Source: Microcaldota archaeon (lineage in GTDB: Archaea; Micrarchaeota; Micrarchaeia; Anstonellales; J096). From it: a stretch of 64,000 nt of DNA. The notes beneath the pieces are model-generated. The model was not told the origin of the DNA, made no database searches, and saw only the letters and a list, made by a program, of their open reading frames with translations. This document shows positions 1 through 10,547 of this stretch, one piece after another. Position numbers and translations under genes: made by a program. Each line of letters starts with the position of its first letter. The stretch's first letter is position 1. The DNA is taken from NCBI GenBank assembly GCA_015522475.1, contig WAMF01000019.1, positions 1-64,000 of the forward strand, written 5' to 3'.

Positions 1-2
1 AC

Positions 3-1334
3 ATTAAAAAGAAAAGTAAGCAAAAGGCAAAAGAGAAGAAAAACATCAAAAAAACACCTAAGAAAAAAGCCGTCAAAAAAGTCACGAAGGTAAAAAAGGA
101 AGTTAAGAGAAGAAGTACAAAGGCAAAAGAGAAGAAAAAGGTCACAAAAGTAAAAGTACAGAGCAAACCTACCAGCAAGAAAATCAGAAAGAGTAACAAA
201 AAAGAAGTAAAGAAGAAAGTGGCAAAAAAAGTAAAAAAGGCTAAAGAGACAAGCAAAAAAAGTAAAGACAAAAGTGGCTTAGCAAAACCGACAAAAAAAG
301 CAAAGGAGACACCGGCTGCGACACAGCCAAAAACGCGCTCTAGCAGATCTGCACATTTCCTGAAAGAAAAGCGCAGCATAAAGACACACGAAGTCCCAAA
401 CCCACTTAAAAGCAAGGAAAAGCTCGACAGAATTTATGTCTGCCCCGAGTGTGGCAGCACAAACCTTATACGCGACTATGAGCGCGGAGAAATTATATGT
501 AAGGATTGTGGCCTTGTTATATCTGAGAACCTAGAAGACTATGGGCCAGAATGGAGAAGCTTCGACGCTGAGCAGAGGGCTAAGCGTGCAAGAGGTGGCT
601 CTCCCACGACGTACATGAGACCCAACAAAGGTCTTGTAACAGAGATTGACCAATACAACAGAGACATAAGAGGTTCAAAAATAGACGTTAAGCACAGGGC
701 TGAGCTGCACAGAATGCGCAAGTGGCACAAGCGTGTAAGCATAGCCACAAGCTTCGAGAAAAACTTAAGCATAGCCTTGGCTGAGCTCGACAGAGTGGGT
801 TCTTCCCTAGGCTTGCCGGACAACGTAAAAGAAGCGGCAGCCATGATGTACAGAAAGGCAGTAAAGCAAGAGCTCATACGCGGCAGACTTATAGAAAGCG
901 TCGTCGCAGCTACAATATACGCCATATGCAGGCAATATGGCATACCCCGAACACTCGACGAGATAAGCAGAGCTAGCGGCATAGAGAAGAAAGAAATAGG
1001 TAGAGCCTACAGGTTCTTAAAGAAAGAGATGAGCCTTAACATTCCTCTAACAGATCCTAGCACGTACGTGCCTAAGTTCGCGGCTGCACTCAACTTAAGC
1101 CCAAAGGTCCAAGAGGAAGCTGTAAACATAATAAAGAAAGCCCTCAAGAAGGGCCTCATATCCGGAAGAGGACCGACGGGAGTAGCTGCAGCAGCCATAT
1201 ACATAGCGGCAGCTGAGCACGGCGAGCGCAAGACGCAAAAAGAAGTAGCTGACGTGGCAGGCGTTACAGAAGTAACCATAAGAAACCGCTACAGGGAGCT
1301 GAAAAAAGAGCTCAACCTAAAAGTCAACATATGA
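3..1334 (+). CDS. tfb: Transcription initiation factor IIB (TFB) with Lys-rich N-terminal extension, 5'-truncated by window edge
   Basis: Zn ribbon CPECGSTNLIRDYERGEIICKDCGLV plus two cyclin-like repeats. The ORF track starts at GTG 219, but the frame has no stop back to base 3. Confidence 0.95.
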   Translation: MKKKSKQKAKEKKNIKKTPKKKAVKKVTKVKKEVKRRSTKAKEKKKVTKVKVQSKPTSKKIRKSNKKEVKKKVAKKVKKAKETSKKSKDKSGLAKPTKKAKETPAATQPKTRSSRSAHFLKEKRSIKTHEVPNPLKSKEKLDRIYVCPECGSTNLIRDYERGEIICKDCGLVISENLEDYGPEWRSFDAEQRAKRARGGSPTTYMRPNKGLVTEIDQYNRDIRGSKIDVKHRAELHRMRKWHKRVSIATSFEKNLSIALAELDRVGSSLGLPDNVKEAAAMMYRKAVKQELIRGRLIESVVAATIYAICRQYGIPRTLDEISRASGIEKKEIGRAYRFLKKEMSLNIPLTDPSTYVPKFAAALNLSPKVQEEAVNIIKKALKKGLISGRGPTGVAAAAIYIAAAEHGERKTQKEVADVAGVTEVTIRNRYRELKKELNLKVNI

Positions 1335-1376
1335 TTTTAAAGGTTTCGAAACAAGAAGGGAGCCGCGAGGGGAATT

Positions 1377-1676
1377 ATGAGCGTTTTAGATGAAATCAGC
1401 GAAGCTGAGAAGAAAGCAGAGCAGATTGTGAAACAAGCAGAGAGCGAAGCAAAAAATAGGCGAGAAAAGCTCTCCACTAAATTAGCAGATGAAGAGGAGA
1501 AATGGAAAAAAGCACTTCAAGTAAAAAAAGCTCAATTGCTTAAAGCTCACACCGAAGCTGTGGATAAGGAAATCGCCAAGATAAAAAAGGCCTATGCCTC
1601 TAAAGTTTCCGCTTTGGAAAAGAAGAAAATAAGCGATGCCATCATAAAAGAAATGGCTAAGCTTCTTGCCGAATGA
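1377..1676 (+). CDS. ahaH: A-type ATP synthase subunit H
   Basis: Short coiled-coil protein at the head of the ATPase operon. Confidence 0.75.
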   Translation: MSVLDEISEAEKKAEQIVKQAESEAKNRREKLSTKLADEEEKWKKALQVKKAQLLKAHTEAVDKEIAKIKKAYASKVSALEKKKISDAIIKEMAKLLAE

Positions 1677-3814
1677 GGTGCAACATAATGGGTTTGTGGC
1701 CCGAAAAAATGGTTAAAGTCAGAATATATGCAACAAGAGGCATATCTATAGAGCTAACGCAGTTCCTCCACAAAGCGGGCCTACTCCATTTAGAAGAAGT
1801 AAAGCCAAAAGATGCGTGGGAAAAAGCTACCCCTTTCAAATTCTTCGACGAGTTATCACCCTTGCTTCTCCTCTTCAGGAATGCCCTTCCAAAAATAAAA
1901 AATGCTTGCCATGCACGAGAGGCGGACAAAGAAAGAGATGGGAAAAGTACAAAGGAGGAGGAAAGTGAAGAAGGGCAGAGGGAGTCGGGTAAGCTAGAGA
2001 AGCTCCGTGTTATATTGGAAAAAGCTCATGGTATTGAGCAGGACGTGGAAGGTGTGCTTAGCATTATAGTAAGTAATGTGGAGCAACTAGAAACTGAAAA
2101 GGCTGCCGTTGAAAAAGAAATTGAAGAGCTTAGCAAGGTTGTAAACGCGGGCTTAGATTACAAACGACTGCCCAGCTCAGTTGAAGCATATGTCGTCAAA
2201 GTAAAGGAGGGAGCGCGAATAGTAAAAGATGAAAATGATGGAGGAAAAGAGGAGGAGATGAAAGAAGGAAAAGGTAAAGACGGCAAGGGCTCTGTCATAC
2301 ATTTAAAGGAAGCCGTAGCTGTTGAAGCATTAAAAGGCAAGGAAGGTAAGGGTGCGTATCTTGTTGTATTCAGAAGAGGACAAGAGGGGCAGGTGGCAAA
2401 AGCGACACAGACAAGCGAGTTTAACAAGCTAGGTGAACTAGCCGAATGGATGGTAAAGCTGCCTGAAGAATCTCCAAAAGGACTTTTGCAAGAGAGTAAT
2501 AAAAGGTTAGAAGAGATAAAGGGTGAATTGGATAAGTTGAAGGAGAAGCTCAAAACAGAATGTAAGAAAATGAAGGATCTCCCCTTGCTCATAGAGCAGC
2601 TAGAAATCTATGAAAGCGAAGCGCTAGCAGCCAGACAGTTCGCACGCTCATCCTACACGTATATAATAGAAGGGTGGATGCCCAAGAAGATGCTCAAATC
2701 CTTCGAGGCAGAGCTGAAGAAGCTATTTAGAAACGCAGTTCTTGTAGAAGTGCTTAAGGAAAGCACACTCGAAGAAAAATATGAGAAAATAAAGGACCCA
2801 GCAGATATCCCACCCACGCATATAGACGACCCAAAGCCTGTAGAGCCTTTTGAAATAGGTTATATGTTCAGCTCATTGCCAAGAGGTAATGAATTGAATG
2901 CTGCACTCTTCTATGCACTCACGTTTCCCTTCATATATGGCATGATTATCGGAGATGTTGGTTATAGTATCATATCACTATTCATAGCTAGCTTTCTTAA
3001 GAAGAAGTTCCCAAAGAGCAAGAGCATTAGGCAGATATCTGACGTGTGGATCATAGCATCCATAGGGGGTATGTTATGGGGCATCATATTCGATGAATGG
3101 TTAGGCGCTAGCCATTTTGTCTTCTTAAAAAAGCTGGCTTCCCTGCTTTCATCCATTGGCATTCATATCACTGGCCCACTTTACCACGGCTTTCATAGAA
3201 CAGAAACCTTTACCATTTTGTTGCTGCTCTCAGGGCTCGTCGGCGCACTTCATATAACTTTGGGTCAGCTCTTAGGAGCATACACTGCCTTCAAAGAAGG
3301 GCACAAAAAGCACATGTATGCGAAGTTGGGTTGGGCTAGCGCTACTATAGGCTTCACGCTGCTCATAGCCATCTACTTAGGGGCCTTCACGGGCTTTGCA
3401 GCAAGCGTTGTAAGCGGAGCTGGTTGGCTGTTGTTCATTGTAGGCGCTGGCGCCATTGTGTGGCTAGAAGGTTTTGTCGGCGTGGTTGAGCTGCCAAGCA
3501 TTATATCGAATACAGCAAGTTATTTCCGTATAGCTGCCGTAGGTGTATCTGGCGTTATATTGGCAGAGATAATAAATCGATATACTATGCCATCTTTTGG
3601 AGCCGCTGGAGGTGGTCTTGTCGGCGTGGTTGTTGGCCTTGTTATGACCGCTATTTATTTAAGTTTGCACTCCGTCAACACACTTATTGCTATGTTTGAA
3701 AGTGCTGTGCAGGGTGGCAGGCTTCATATATTGGAGTTTGCCATGAAATTCATTCAAGGAGGAGGCAAAGTTTACAAGCCTTTTGCTCTTCCACTCATGC
3801 TAAAAAAGAGGTGA
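1673..3814 (+). CDS. atpI: A-type ATP synthase subunit I (start may be ATG 1688)
   Basis: Large N-terminal coiled-coil region, C-terminal multi-TM domain (FYALTFPFIYGMIIGDVGYSI). Confidence 0.95.
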   Translation: MRCNIMGLWPEKMVKVRIYATRGISIELTQFLHKAGLLHLEEVKPKDAWEKATPFKFFDELSPLLLLFRNALPKIKNACHAREADKERDGKSTKEEESEEGQRESGKLEKLRVILEKAHGIEQDVEGVLSIIVSNVEQLETEKAAVEKEIEELSKVVNAGLDYKRLPSSVEAYVVKVKEGARIVKDENDGGKEEEMKEGKGKDGKGSVIHLKEAVAVEALKGKEGKGAYLVVFRRGQEGQVAKATQTSEFNKLGELAEWMVKLPEESPKGLLQESNKRLEEIKGELDKLKEKLKTECKKMKDLPLLIEQLEIYESEALAARQFARSSYTYIIEGWMPKKMLKSFEAELKKLFRNAVLVEVLKESTLEEKYEKIKDPADIPPTHIDDPKPVEPFEIGYMFSSLPRGNELNAALFYALTFPFIYGMIIGDVGYSIISLFIASFLKKKFPKSKSIRQISDVWIIASIGGMLWGIIFDEWLGASHFVFLKKLASLLSSIGIHITGPLYHGFHRTETFTILLLLSGLVGALHITLGQLLGAYTAFKEGHKKHMYAKLGWASATIGFTLLIAIYLGAFTGFAASVVSGAGWLLFIVGAGAIVWLEGFVGVVELPSIISNTASYFRIAAVGVSGVILAEIINRYTMPSFGAAGGGLVGVVVGLVMTAIYLSLHSVNTLIAMFESAVQGGRLHILEFAMKFIQGGGKVYKPFALPLMLKKR

Positions 3815-3818
3815 GAAT

Positions 3819-4073
3819 ATGGTAAGTGAAATATCTGGTATAAGTAGCGCTTGGTTCACAACACCGGGCGCAATAGCTATGGGAGCTGCAGTAGCTATGG
3901 GTTTATCTGCATTAGCAACAGCTTGGAGCCAAGCCAGCGTAGGCTCTTCTTCAATGGGCTTAGTAAGCGAAAGGCCTGAAATGGTCGGTAACGTCCTTAT
4001 ATGGATGGCCATTCCCGAATTGCTGGCTGTTTTGGGTTTCCTCATAGCCGTGCTCCTCGTCATGAAGGTATAA
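3819..4073 (+). CDS. atpK: A-type ATP synthase proteolipid subunit K (c), single hairpin
   Basis: Two TM helices; carboxylate in IPELLAVLGFLIAVLL; operon position. Confidence 0.9.
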   Translation: MVSEISGISSAWFTTPGAIAMGAAVAMGLSALATAWSQASVGSSSMGLVSERPEMVGNVLIWMAIPELLAVLGFLIAVLLVMKV

Positions 4074-4079
4074 AAAGGT

Positions 4080-4736
4080 ATGATAAAGATGAATGCAATG
4101 GAAGGAAGGGACAGCATGGGCAGCGAAAGTAAAGGCTCAGCCAATCAAAGCCAAGCCCAAGCTGCCCTCTCCTTAAAAGAAGAGATTCTAAAAGCGGCGA
4201 AAGAGGAAGCCCAGCAGATACTTCAAGCTGTAGAAAGAGAAGAAAAAGAAGAGCTCTCAAAGCTCCACACAAAGCTTAAGAATATAGAGAAAGCGGAGCT
4301 CGCCAAATACAAAGAAGAGTTGGCTGAAAAAGAGAAGGAGGCCATAGCCAGAGCTAGGCTTGAAGGAAAGCGAGCCATAGCAGAGAAGAAAGAGGAGTTG
4401 TTTAGGCAAGCGCTCAACGACGCAGTTGAAGCATTCCTAAAATCAGAGGATTATAAAGAATACATAAAAAGAGCGCTTGACAACGTAAAAGGGAAAGAGA
4501 CAAGCGAAAAGAGTATAACCATTGTATGCAACAAAGCAGATAAGAAGCTCATAAAAAGCTTAGCCAACAACATATTCAAAAAAGTCCACATAAAAACTGA
4601 GCTCGACGACAGAGGTATAAAGATAAAGCCAGAAAGAGCCAGCTATGTATACGACTATACACTCAAGACGCTCCTATCAAACAAAGAGGATGAGCTAAGG
4701 AAGTTATTCTACAGCAAGGCATTTGAGAATGAATAA
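4080..4736 (+). CDS. atpE: A-type ATP synthase subunit E
   Basis: Long N-terminal coiled coil and subunit E-like C-terminus; operon position. Confidence 0.88.
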   Translation: MIKMNAMEGRDSMGSESKGSANQSQAQAALSLKEEILKAAKEEAQQILQAVEREEKEELSKLHTKLKNIEKAELAKYKEELAEKEKEAIARARLEGKRAIAEKKEELFRQALNDAVEAFLKSEDYKEYIKRALDNVKGKETSEKSITIVCNKADKKLIKSLANNIFKKVHIKTELDDRGIKIKPERASYVYDYTLKTLLSNKEDELRKLFYSKAFENE

Positions 4737-4768
4737 AATAGGCGCACATATAGAGGAAAGGTGAATAA

Positions 4769-5857
4769 ATGGGTGAAGAAAGTTTTAGCTTAGCCGGCAA
4801 TCCATTATATACAATAACAGGCCCACATCGCTACGGCAATGTCAGTGCCAAAGTTTCCGGCATGAAGAGCAAGCTCCTTAAAGAGCGGGATTACATAGAT
4901 TTGGCATCTGTAAAAAATGTAGAAGCTGTTGCAGAGATGTTATTAAGGATGGATAGCTACAAAAAACAACTTGAGGCGGCATTTCAGCACGGAAAGCCCA
5001 CTAGCGAAGCCATAGAAGAGGCTGCGAATAAGCGGCTTTCAGAGGTTGTTGAAAAGCTAAAGCTTCACTTCAAAGGCAAGGATGCGGAGCTCTACAAACT
5101 ATTCATAAAGCGCTATGACATACTCTCTGCTAAAGTGTTTTTCGGCGAGCTTATAAAAGGCAGGAAGCCAGAGGAGATCTGCCCGAAGATGGTATGCGGC
5201 ACTTTAAACAAAGAGGATTGGCTAGAGATTGTCAAAAGTGAAGCGCCACTAAAAGCATTTATGAGAAAAGTATTTGGCAACTCTGGTTCTAATGAAGCAG
5301 GTAAAGTAAGCAAATTAGATGTGGACATGAAAACACTCAACGCAGATAACTTTGTAAAGCTAGCCGAGGCTTTGGACACGCTCTATTTAGAAGAGCTCAA
5401 AGACAAAGCGGCGCGATCCAAGGCCTTCCAATTGCTTTTATATGAAGCGGATATTCAGAGGTTGCTGTTAGTAGTGAAGATGCAGAGCAACAACGCGAAG
5501 CCAGATGAATTTAAGGAGGCATTGGATGAGATCAAAGCGGGCCTATTAAGCAAAAGGGCTTTTATACAAGCGTTCAAAGACAAGAAGAGGTTAAAAGAGT
5601 TGTTGAAGCTGTTTGGCATAGAAGGCAAAGCTGGAGAAAACGAAGGCCAAGAAAACATGGCTGAGCTTTATCATAAGATAAAAAGGCAAGTGGCTAAGCA
5701 GAACAAACATACATATTCTATGACATATTTCTCTATAGACAGGACGCTCACGTTCCTCTTACTGCTAGAAGAGGAAATCAAAAATATAAAGCGCATAGTG
5801 GTGGCAAAGCAGCTCGGCATGAGCAAAGAAGATGTGCTGAAAAGTATAGTCGTATAA
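4769..5857 (+). CDS. atpC: A-type ATP synthase subunit C
   Basis: V-ATPase d/C-like helical protein between E and F. Confidence 0.88.
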   Translation: MGEESFSLAGNPLYTITGPHRYGNVSAKVSGMKSKLLKERDYIDLASVKNVEAVAEMLLRMDSYKKQLEAAFQHGKPTSEAIEEAANKRLSEVVEKLKLHFKGKDAELYKLFIKRYDILSAKVFFGELIKGRKPEEICPKMVCGTLNKEDWLEIVKSEAPLKAFMRKVFGNSGSNEAGKVSKLDVDMKTLNADNFVKLAEALDTLYLEELKDKAARSKAFQLLLYEADIQRLLLVVKMQSNNAKPDEFKEALDEIKAGLLSKRAFIQAFKDKKRLKELLKLFGIEGKAGENEGQENMAELYHKIKRQVAKQNKHTYSMTYFSIDRTLTFLLLLEEEIKNIKRIVVAKQLGMSKEDVLKSIVV

Positions 5858-5866
5858 AAGAGAGAA

Positions 5867-6292
5867 ATGAAGAGGTGGGCAGTGATGAAAGACGAGAGGA
5901 AGGCTGTAGAAAAAGAGAAAGGAGAGAAAAAGATAGAAAAGCAGGAGCTACAGACAGACAAGAGAATAGCAGCCTGTGGGGACAAGTTGTTTGCCACAGC
6001 ATTTAAACTAGCGGGCATAGAAGACGTGTTCGAGTTGGATCCTCAAGGGAATGAAGCAGAGCTTGTTAAGGCCATAGAAGCATTGTTAAACGATGAAACG
6101 GCAAAAGAACGCTTCGCCTTAATAATACTCCAAGACAGCGTCGCCGAAAGACTGTCACATAGACTAAGGAAGGCTGTAGAAGCTTCAACACAACCCCTAT
6201 TCATAATCATTTCCCTCGAAGGGAGGGAGATGGAAGAAGGCGGCTCCATAAGAGAGCTTGTCAAAAAGGCTCTCGGTATAGAGCTTAAGTAA
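5867..6292 (+). CDS. atpF: A-type ATP synthase subunit F (start uncertain)
   Basis: Subunit F-like core (FATAFKLAGIEDVFELD...); operon position. Confidence 0.82.
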   Translation: MKRWAVMKDERKAVEKEKGEKKIEKQELQTDKRIAACGDKLFATAFKLAGIEDVFELDPQGNEAELVKAIEALLNDETAKERFALIILQDSVAERLSHRLRKAVEASTQPLFIIISLEGREMEEGGSIRELVKKALGIELK

Positions 6293-6333
6293 GCGGTTGG
6301 TTAAATTGAACCGAATAGACAAGTTGGCATAAG

Positions 6334-8100
6334 TTGAACATGTTAATGAATGTTAATGGTGATCATATGGTAAAGAAAGGAAAGATCGTGAGGGTTGCTG
6401 GCCCTGTAGTGCAGGCAAAAGGTATAGATGCTAGCATGTACGACGTGGTTAGAGTCGGTGAAGAACAACTCATAGGAGAAGTGATAAAAATCGTCGGCAA
6501 TGTGAGTGTCATACAGGTTTACGAAGACACGGCTGGCCTAAAGCCCGGAGACCCCGTCGTAGGAACGGGCATGCCTCTAGCTGTTGAACTAGGCCCTGGT
6601 ATACTGAAGAACATATACGACGGCATTCAAAGGCCCTTGGAAGTCATAGCAGAAGAGAGTGGTACATACATAAAAAGAGGCGCCGTTGCTGCGCCCTTAG
6701 ACAGAAAGAAGAAATGGACCTTCAAGCCCCTTGTCAAAAAAGGCGACAAAATAAGACGAGGAGCGATCATAGGCACTGTCCAAGAAACAGATCTCATAGA
6801 GCACAGAGTGCTTAGCCCCTACGACGGCACAGTAAAAAGCATAAAGGAAGGCTCCTTTACAGTCGAAGATGAGATTGGCGAGATAGAGCACATGGGCCAA
6901 AAGAAGGCGCTCAGATTAAGCCACCGTTGGCCCGTCAGAAGGGCAAGGCCTTTTGTAGAGAAGCAGCCGCCCAACGTGCTCTTAACTACAGGTATGCGTG
7001 TCATTGATACATTTTTCCCCATAGCAAAGGGCGGCACGACAGCCATTCCAGGACCATTCGGCAGCGGAAAAACTGTTACACAGCAGAGCCTAGCTAAGTG
7101 GAGTGACGCAGATGTCGTCGTATACGTAGGCTGCGGAGAGCGTGGCAACGAGATGACAGAAGTTCTGCATGAGTTCCCCAAGCTAACAGACCCACGCAGC
7201 GGGAAGCCACTCTTAGAAAGAACTGTCCTTATAGCCAACACAAGCAACATGCCCGTCGCTGCTAGGGAAGCAAGCATATACACAGGCATAACGCTAGCAG
7301 AGTACTATAGAGACATGGGCTATTCAGTAGCGTTAATGGCAGACTCAACAAGTAGATGGGCTGAAGCACTTCGTGAAATCGGCGGTCGTTTAGAAGAGAT
7401 GCCCGGCGAGGAAGGTTATCCTGCTTATCTAGCTAGAAAACTAGCGGAGTTCTACGAGAGGAGTGGAAGAGTGGAAACGCTATCCGGTAAAGAAGGAAGT
7501 GTTACAATAATAGGAGCTGTATCGCCTCCTGGCGGAGACCTTTCAGAGCCTGTGAGCCAAAACACACTCAGAGTTGTCAAGGTTTTCTTAGCTCTCGACG
7601 CGAGCTTAGCCCAACGCAGGCACTTTCCAGCCATAAACTGGCTAACCAGTTATTCTCTATACAAAGACGGCTTGATGGAGTGGTTTGCTAAAAACGTATC
7701 AGAGGAGTTTGTGCAGAGAAGAGATGAAGCCATGAAGCTTCTGCAAAGAGAAGCAGAGCTGCAAGAAATCGTTCAGCTTGTCGGGCCGGACGCGCTTCCA
7801 GACAAAGAGCAGCTCATACTCATAGTGACGAGGATGTTGAGAGAAGACTTCTTACAACAAAACGCCTTCCATGAAGTAGATATGTACTGCACTCTCGAGA
7901 AAGCAGATGCCATGCTTGCAAACATACTCGAGTTTTACAGGCAAGGATTGGCCACGCTCGAGAGAGGTGTGGAAATAAAAAGCATAGCAAACGCCAACGT
8001 CGTAGAAGAAATCGGAAGGATGAAGTACTTAGAACACGTGAAGGATGTTAAAGCCATAAAGGAGAGGATTGCCAAAGAGCTGGGCAACCTCTCTGCATAA
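6334..8100 (+). CDS. atpA: A-type ATP synthase catalytic subunit A (start may be ATG 6367)
   Basis: [10 protein letters not shown]-loop, [16 protein letters not shown], bulge region. Confidence 0.98.
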   Translation: MNMLMNVNGDHMVKKGKIVRVAGPVVQAKGIDASMYDVVRVGEEQLIGEVIKIVGNVSVIQVYEDTAGLKPGDPVVGTGMPLAVELGPGILKNIYDGIQRPLEVIAEESGTYIKRGAVAAPLDRKKKWTFKPLVKKGDKIRRGAIIGTVQETDLIEHRVLSPYDGTVKSIKEGSFTVEDEIGEIEHMGQKKALRLSHRWPVRRARPFVEKQPPNVLLTTGMRVIDTFFPIAKGGTTAIPGPFGSGKTVTQQSLAKWSDADVVVYVGCGERGNEMTEVLHEFPKLTDPRSGKPLLERTVLIANTSNMPVAAREASIYTGITLAEYYRDMGYSVALMADSTSRWAEALREIGGRLEEMPGEEGYPAYLARKLAEFYERSGRVETLSGKEGSVTIIGAVSPPGGDLSEPVSQNTLRVVKVFLALDASLAQRRHFPAINWLTSYSLYKDGLMEWFAKNVSEEFVQRRDEAMKLLQREAELQEIVQLVGPDALPDKEQLILIVTRMLREDFLQQNAFHEVDMYCTLEKADAMLANILEFYRQGLATLERGVEIKSIANANVVEEIGRMKYLEHVKDVKAIKERIAKELGNLSA

Positions 8101-8142
8101 GGTATAATTAAGGTGAGATGAAAAAGTAAAGCTGGTGGAAAC

Positions 8143-9543
8143 ATGAAGGAATATACAAGCATTTCAGAAATCGCGGGTCCTCTTGTATTCGTAGAGGATG
8201 TTGAAGGTGTCGCTTATGGCGAGATTGTAGAAATAGAGCTAGGCAACGGCGAAAGGAGAAAGGGGCAGGTCCTCGACATTTCAGAAAAGATAGCTGTGGT
8301 CCAAGTCTTTGGCCCTACAGAAGGTATAAGCACGGGCAGCGCCGTCCGCTTTTTAGGCGAGACGATGAAGATAGGTGTAAGCGAAGAAATGCTGGGCAGG
8401 GTTTTCTCTGGTCTCGGCGTGCCCATAGATAATGCTCCGGCTCCTGTAGCAGAAGAAAGGCTAGACGTGAATGGACTGCCTATAAACCCAGCAAGCAGGG
8501 CCCCTCCTTCTGACTTTATACAGACGGGCATTTCAACAATCGACGGCATGAATACGCTAGTCAGAGGACAAAAGCTCCCCCTATTCAGTGCTGCTGGTTT
8601 ACCCCACAACAAGCTAGCTGTGCAAATAGCAAGGCAAGCAAAGGTCCTCGGCGAAAATGAACAGTTCGTAGTCGTTTTCGCTGCCATAGGTATTACTCAC
8701 GAAGAAGCCCACTTCTTCATCCGCGACTTTGAAAGAACGGGTGCTTTGGAAAGGGCTGTGCTCTTCTTAAACCTAGCCAACGACCCATCTGTCGAGAGGC
8801 TCATAACACCACGTATAGCGCTCACAACCGCTGAATACCTAGCTTTTGAAAAAGACATGCACGTCCTAGTAATCATGACAGATATTACAAACTACGCAGA
8901 GGCTTTGAGGGAAGTTTCAGCAGCTAGAAACGAAGTGCCCGGAAGGAGAGGTTACCCCGGTTACATGTATACAGATTTGGCCATGCTTTACGAGAGGGCA
9001 GGAAGGGTTCAAGGCAAGAAGGGCACACTCACACAGATTCCCATACTAACGATGCCCGGCGACGACAAAACACATCCCATTCCAGACTTAACGGGCTACA
9101 TTACAGAAGGCCAAATAGTGCTCAGCAGAGATTTGTATAGAAAAGGCATATATCCGCCCGTAGATCCCTTGCCCAGTCTCAGCAGGCTTATGAGCTCTGG
9201 TATAGGCCCTGAAAAAACAAGGGAAGATCACGCGAGGCTTAGCGACCAGCTCTACGCTGCATACGCCAACGGTAGAGACTTAAGGGCTTTATCCGCTGTT
9301 GTTGGTGAAGGAGCACTCTCAGACACTGACAGAAAATACTTGCACTTCGCCGACGCATTTGAAAAGCAATTCATAACCCAAGGTTACAGAGAAGACCGCT
9401 CAATAGAAAGAACGCTCGACATAGGCTGGGAACTCCTGTCAATACTTCCAGAAAGAGAGCTCAAGAAGGTCAAGAAGGAGTTCATAGAAAAGTACATGAA
9501 GAAAGCAGTGGAGAAGGAAAAGAAAGAGGCAGGCAAGCAGTAA
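8143..9543 (+). CDS. atpB: A-type ATP synthase subunit B
   Basis: Non-catalytic B motifs ([23 protein letters not shown]). Confidence 0.98.
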   Translation: MKEYTSISEIAGPLVFVEDVEGVAYGEIVEIELGNGERRKGQVLDISEKIAVVQVFGPTEGISTGSAVRFLGETMKIGVSEEMLGRVFSGLGVPIDNAPAPVAEERLDVNGLPINPASRAPPSDFIQTGISTIDGMNTLVRGQKLPLFSAAGLPHNKLAVQIARQAKVLGENEQFVVVFAAIGITHEEAHFFIRDFERTGALERAVLFLNLANDPSVERLITPRIALTTAEYLAFEKDMHVLVIMTDITNYAEALREVSAARNEVPGRRGYPGYMYTDLAMLYERAGRVQGKKGTLTQIPILTMPGDDKTHPIPDLTGYITEGQIVLSRDLYRKGIYPPVDPLPSLSRLMSSGIGPEKTREDHARLSDQLYAAYANGRDLRALSAVVGEGALSDTDRKYLHFADAFEKQFITQGYREDRSIERTLDIGWELLSILPERELKKVKKEFIEKYMKKAVEKEKKEAGKQ

Positions 9544-9656
9544 CACGGGCAACAAGCAGAACACAGCAGATAGTAGCGGCTAGAAAAGAGTAAGAAGATA
9601 GGTAATAAATGTGAGGAAGCAAAAAGAATACTGGACCAAAAGAAGAAGGTGGAGAA

Positions 9657-10265
9657 ATGGCGCAGATTATACCGACGAGAATGGAGTTGCTTAAAGTAAA
9701 GGGGCGCATAAAGCTAGCCTCAAAGGGGCACAGCTTGCTCAAGCGCAAACGAGACGTACTCATAATGGAGCTTTTCTCCATACTCAAAAAGGCAAAGGAT
9801 GTAAGGGCTGAGTTGAACGAGATGTTAAAAGAAGCGCATGTATATCTCTACTACACACTCACTGAATACATGGATGCTGAAATAGCATCCTTTGCTGCAT
9901 CGACGCTCTTGAACTACACGCTCGAAGTAAAGACAAAAAACGTCATGGGTGTGCACATACCGGAAATGGCATTCAAAGTTAAAGGCTTAAAGAGGCCCAA
10001 GAACATGCCTCCCCTCGTCGACTTTGTGATTGAAAAGTACATAGAAATCCTCAAGCACATAATAGCTACAGCAGAAGTAGAGGTTGTAGTAAAACGCTTA
10101 CTGGCTGAGATAGAAACGACGAAGAGGCGCGTGAACGCCCTCGAATATGTGGTTATACCCTCTCTAGAAGAGCAGAAAAAACTCATTTCTCAAAAGTTAG
10201 AAGAGCTCGAAAGAGACGCGTTTGTGAGCCTCAAAAGCTTAAAAAGCAAGATGGCCAATAGATAA
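9657..10265 (+). CDS. atpD: A-type ATP synthase subunit D
   Basis: PTRMELLKVKGRIKLASKGHSLLKRKRD signature; end of operon. Confidence 0.95.
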   Translation: MAQIIPTRMELLKVKGRIKLASKGHSLLKRKRDVLIMELFSILKKAKDVRAELNEMLKEAHVYLYYTLTEYMDAEIASFAASTLLNYTLEVKTKNVMGVHIPEMAFKVKGLKRPKNMPPLVDFVIEKYIEILKHIIATAEVEVVVKRLLAEIETTKRRVNALEYVVIPSLEEQKKLISQKLEELERDAFVSLKSLKSKMANR

Positions 10266-10350
10266 GGTAAAAGTTAAGTAAGCAGAAGAGTTGCAAGACT
10301 GGCCCACTATAAGCGCCATGAGCAACTTTGCTGATAGTAAGAGGTAAGCT

Positions 10351-10413
10351 GCGTGCAGTGATGATATGAACAATCTCTGAATCGTGATGAGGCTGACAGC
10401 GGCTGATGCACGC
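10351..10413 (+). ncRNA. C/D box sRNA (2'-O-methylation guide)
   Basis: Perfect 7-bp terminal stem GCGTGCA/TGCACGC; C box GTGATGA 10358-10364; D' CTGA 10377-10380; C' GTGATGA 10384-10390; D CTGA 10403-10406; two 12-nt spacers. Confidence 0.92.
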
Positions 10414-10547
10414 GGAACACAAGCCAAGGGCAACGTTTAAAAACAAACAGAGAGCTTAATCATTAAGGCAAGTAAGATATCATGCTAATAACATACCCCT
10501 ACAACAATACAGCAAGATAAATAAGAAAGTAGGAAGGGGGTGAGAAG

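Noticed and set aside
539-1279. Antisense ORFs opposite TFB (and many similar track ORFs opposite ATPase, IF2, EF1A, MAT and others)
   Set aside because: They lie opposite strongly supported conserved genes, show Ser/Leu-rich shadow composition and have no recognisable motifs.
5671-6018. Hydrophobic minus-strand ORFs opposite ATPase C/F
   Set aside because: Complement of K/E-rich coding sequence produces Leu/Phe/Ser-rich shadow ORFs.
10231-10446. ORFs on the minus strand over 10231-10446
   Set aside because: The region is non-coding with a clear C/D box sRNA on the plus strand.
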